NCBI GenBank assembly: GCA_017520935.1
Contig: JAFXEF010000035.1
Span: 90,779-154,778 of the forward strand
Origin: Bacteroidaceae bacterium
GTDB taxonomy: Bacteria; Bacteroidota; Bacteroidia; Bacteroidales; Bacteroidaceae
Reading direction: 5' to 3'
Length of the DNA: 64,000 bases
Part shown: piece by piece, positions 62,312 to 64,000 of the stretch
Layout of the letters: each line of letters starts with the position of its first letter
Numbering within the stretch: position 1 is the stretch's first letter
Program-made: the position numbers and the translations under genes
Notes under the pieces: model-generated
What the model was told of the DNA's origin: nothing
The model's input: the letters and a program-made list of their open reading frames with translations, nothing else
Databases searched by the model: none

Positions 62312-63337
62312 ATGAAACGTAATTTACTTACACTATTGATGATGCTCGCGCTGCAGAGCATCATGGCGCAAACAACGATTGTTTGCAATGCAGAAGGAGA
62401 ACTGCCACAGTTGTTGTCAGAAAAGGCTCAAGGTGTTACTCAATTAGCAATAAATGGAGCCGTAAGTGCTGAGGATATTAGAGCCATAAACAACTATCCT
62501 AAGATAAAATCACTGGATCTGACAGGAGCGAGACTCTCAGTCATCCCAGAAAAGGCATGGGACAATCTGCATTCACTAACTCAACTTTACCTCCCTAAGG
62601 CAATTGACACATTATACCTTGATGCCATATCATGTGATGTTAACAGTATAGAAATTTGTTTGTCAGGTAAATTCCCGCATATAAAAAACTATCCACTCCC
62701 TGTTGAGACAGCTCCGTTCTATCAATGGATTGTTGCAGAAGGTAATGACATGTTAGTCGTTGAAATAGATGAGAATGATGCACAAATAGGTGGGGGGATT
62801 TTCTCGGCAGATAAGAAAATACTATACAAGGCTCTTTCGTTAGATTACAGCTTATCAGGTTTTATAGATTATAATGTGGAGAAAGTATGGGATTGTGCTT
62901 TCTCTCAACTCTTTGCGGCAGATTTTGCATATATCATATTACATGAGGTTAAAGAGATATCAAACAGCGCCTTCTGTGATTTCTCATACGCTATAGCGAT
63001 AGGTGGCAATATCGATAATCGTTATGGATTATATGTTAGCTTGGATACAGAGTTGCCCCCCAAAAAAGTCGGTGAGGGGAATTTGAACCATAATGTACCA
63101 TGTAAGGATATACTAAGATTTAGGGTTTCTGATATAGACCTATATATTCAAGACGACCCCTCTTGGGCAGAACTGAATCTTGAAGATTCAAATGGTATCC
63201 GTTGGGGAACGAAGGTTCAAAACATCTCGACGAATGACAAGGGTACCACTCCCTACTACGACCTCATGGGCCGCCCCGTAGCGAATCCCACGCGCGGCAT
63301 CTATATTAAGGATGGAAAGAAAGTTGCGATTGAGTGA
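62312..63337 (+). CDS. secreted LRR-like protein with conserved C-terminal tail
   Basis: This 341-residue protein starts at ATG 62312 (MKRNLLTLLMMLALQSIMAQ, a signal peptide; the frame also opens at GTG 62306). The region of about residues 25-110 has a leucine-rich pattern (YPKIKSLDLTGARLSVIPEK, LHSLTQLYLPKAIDTLYL) as in BspA-type proteins. It ends with PYYDLMGRPVANPTRGIYIK, the tail shared by other secreted proteins here. The body is AT-rich (25 of 60 bases G or C at 63181-63240), but the tail-coding part is GC-rich (40 of 60 at 63241-63300), a sign of a composite gene. A terminator follows. Confidence 0.75.
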   Translation: MKRNLLTLLMMLALQSIMAQTTIVCNAEGELPQLLSEKAQGVTQLAINGAVSAEDIRAINNYPKIKSLDLTGARLSVIPEKAWDNLHSLTQLYLPKAIDTLYLDAISCDVNSIEICLSGKFPHIKNYPLPVETAPFYQWIVAEGNDMLVVEIDENDAQIGGGIFSADKKILYKALSLDYSLSGFIDYNVEKVWDCAFSQLFAADFAYIILHEVKEISNSAFCDFSYAIAIGGNIDNRYGLYVSLDTELPPKKVGEGNLNHNVPCKDILRFRVSDIDLYIQDDPSWAELNLEDSNGIRWGTKVQNISTNDKGTTPYYDLMGRPVANPTRGIYIKDGKKVAIE

Positions 63338-63394
63338 GAGCAGAAGCAAAGTTTATTTTGGTTATGCCGAACGGGAGCAACTTCAAAGAAGTTA

Positions 63395-63425
63395 AGATTG
63401 CTGTCGATTGACAGCAATCTTTTAA
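63395..63425 (+). terminator. intrinsic terminator after the 62312 gene
   Basis: AGATTGCTGTC (63395-63405) and GACAGCAATCT (63410-63420) form a perfect 11-bp stem with a 4-base loop, followed by TTTTA. Confidence 0.85.
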
Positions 63426-63474
63426 CGATAACGTTGAGTAAGTTGAACAAACAAACTACTTGTAACAGATAATT

Positions 63475-64000
63475 ATGAAAAAGATCCTATTATTGATTTT
63501 ATTGGCAAATATCTGCTGCATTGGTCTTTATTCACAATCTGAGAATATCTTTAAAACCGTGGAATACGCCATAGGCGAACATAGTGATGAAGAAATAGTA
63601 TCGCAAAGCCTCACCTATACCTTAGAGAATGGTGGACTTCACATCAAAGGATATATGATGACCAATTGTGGTGGTATACATTTTATGAACTGTCTGATTG
63701 TGGGTGGAAACATATTCCTTTCACGCGCAGAAATGGGTTTTTTGTTTGACTGCGACTTCTGGCATTATGTGGATTTCGTCATTGACGGTATTCCTGAAGG
63801 CTATTATCAGGTCCACCTTCAGCAGTATGGTTGTGATCCTGAGACGGCCGATTATGCAGAGATCTCAGCCAATACCATTTCATTGGTTAAGGACAAAGAC
63901 TATAGTTGCGAATATTCCGACGGGCAATATGCCATTACCCTACATGATGCTGCTGCGTTCTCTGATGCTCAAATTAAGGTTTTCGACTGCAACGGAAAGC
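63475..64000 (+). CDS. secreted protein, C-terminal tail cut by the window end (partial)
   Basis: The reading frame starts at ATG 63475 with a signal peptide (MKKILLLILLANICCIGLYS) and stays open to the end of the window, 175 codons. I do not recognise the domain; it has several Cys and aromatic residues (NCGGIHFMNCLIVGGNIFLS, DCDFWHYVDFVIDGIPEGYY). The last residues, AQIKVFDCNGK, look like the start of the sorting-type C-terminal domain, so the gene is probably near its end. It is AT-rich like the gene before it. Confidence 0.65.
   Translation, partial: MKKILLLILLANICCIGLYSQSENIFKTVEYAIGEHSDEEIVSQSLTYTLENGGLHIKGYMMTNCGGIHFMNCLIVGGNIFLSRAEMGFLFDCDFWHYVDFVIDGIPEGYYQVHLQQYGCDPETADYAEISANTISLVKDKDYSCEYSDGQYAITLHDAAAFSDAQIKVFDCNGK

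Overview
The window is a chromosomal segment of a member of the Bacteroidales (Bacteroidota), most likely a Prevotellaceae- or Bacteroidaceae-type organism. Evidence: many gene starts are preceded by the Bacteroidota -7 box TAnnTTTG; gldH, a DUF2723 membrane protein, a sufBCDS operon and the purH-mreBCD-mrdA-rodA order are all present; no Shine-Dalgarno pattern is obvious; several secreted proteins end in the same tail (YDLxGR...GIYIxxGKK). The genus cannot be fixed from the sequence alone. No rRNA or tRNA gene and no CRISPR array was found.

Layout. 0-3.4 kb: end of metF, then holB, ricT and gldH. 3.4-10.8 kb (minus strand): purH and the rod-shape cluster mreB, mreC, mreD, mrdA, rodA. 10.9-20.9 kb: a small membrane protein, tex, hisS, a very large DUF2723 protein, a polysaccharide deacetylase and queG. 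21-28 kb: an MNT/HEPN toxin-antitoxin pair, a SulP transporter and a 1274-residue secreted protein with four beta-sandwich modules. 28-37 kb (minus strand): fur-purA-metallopeptidase operon, an AlkD-like protein, a lipoprotein dipeptidyl peptidase III, trpB2 behind a textbook tryptophan attenuator, then a DUF4252-like protein, a DUF486 protein and a TtcA-like enzyme. 37-48.3 kb: a TPR/PD40 protein, a uridine phosphorylase, a free-methionine-sulfoxide reductase, a LytTR regulator, an acyl-CoA ligase and sufBCDS.

48.3-56.4 kb is an accessory, AT-richer stretch: a 22-bp periodic TCGCGA array, a MITE-like element, two hairpins with the same loop, a seven-repeat MBG surface protein, a 197-bp direct repeat that flanks three little-known genes, and a DUF3791/DUF3990/DUF3791-like three-gene unit that looks like a toxin-antitoxin system. 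56.4-59.1 kb returns to backbone genes (rnhB, SGNH hydrolase, VanZ-like, HhH protein). 59.4-64 kb holds three more secreted proteins, two of them AT-rich.

The best signals are the trp attenuator (18-residue leader with three consecutive Trp codons plus competing hairpins), which fits the published Bacteroid-trp RNA class; the overlapping ADP-ribosyltransferase-like cassette; the paired repeats that bound gene blocks in the accessory region; the dispersed AGAATCTGTTTT motif found at eight intergenic sites; and the common C-terminal tail, which in one AT-rich gene has a sharply different base composition from the gene body.
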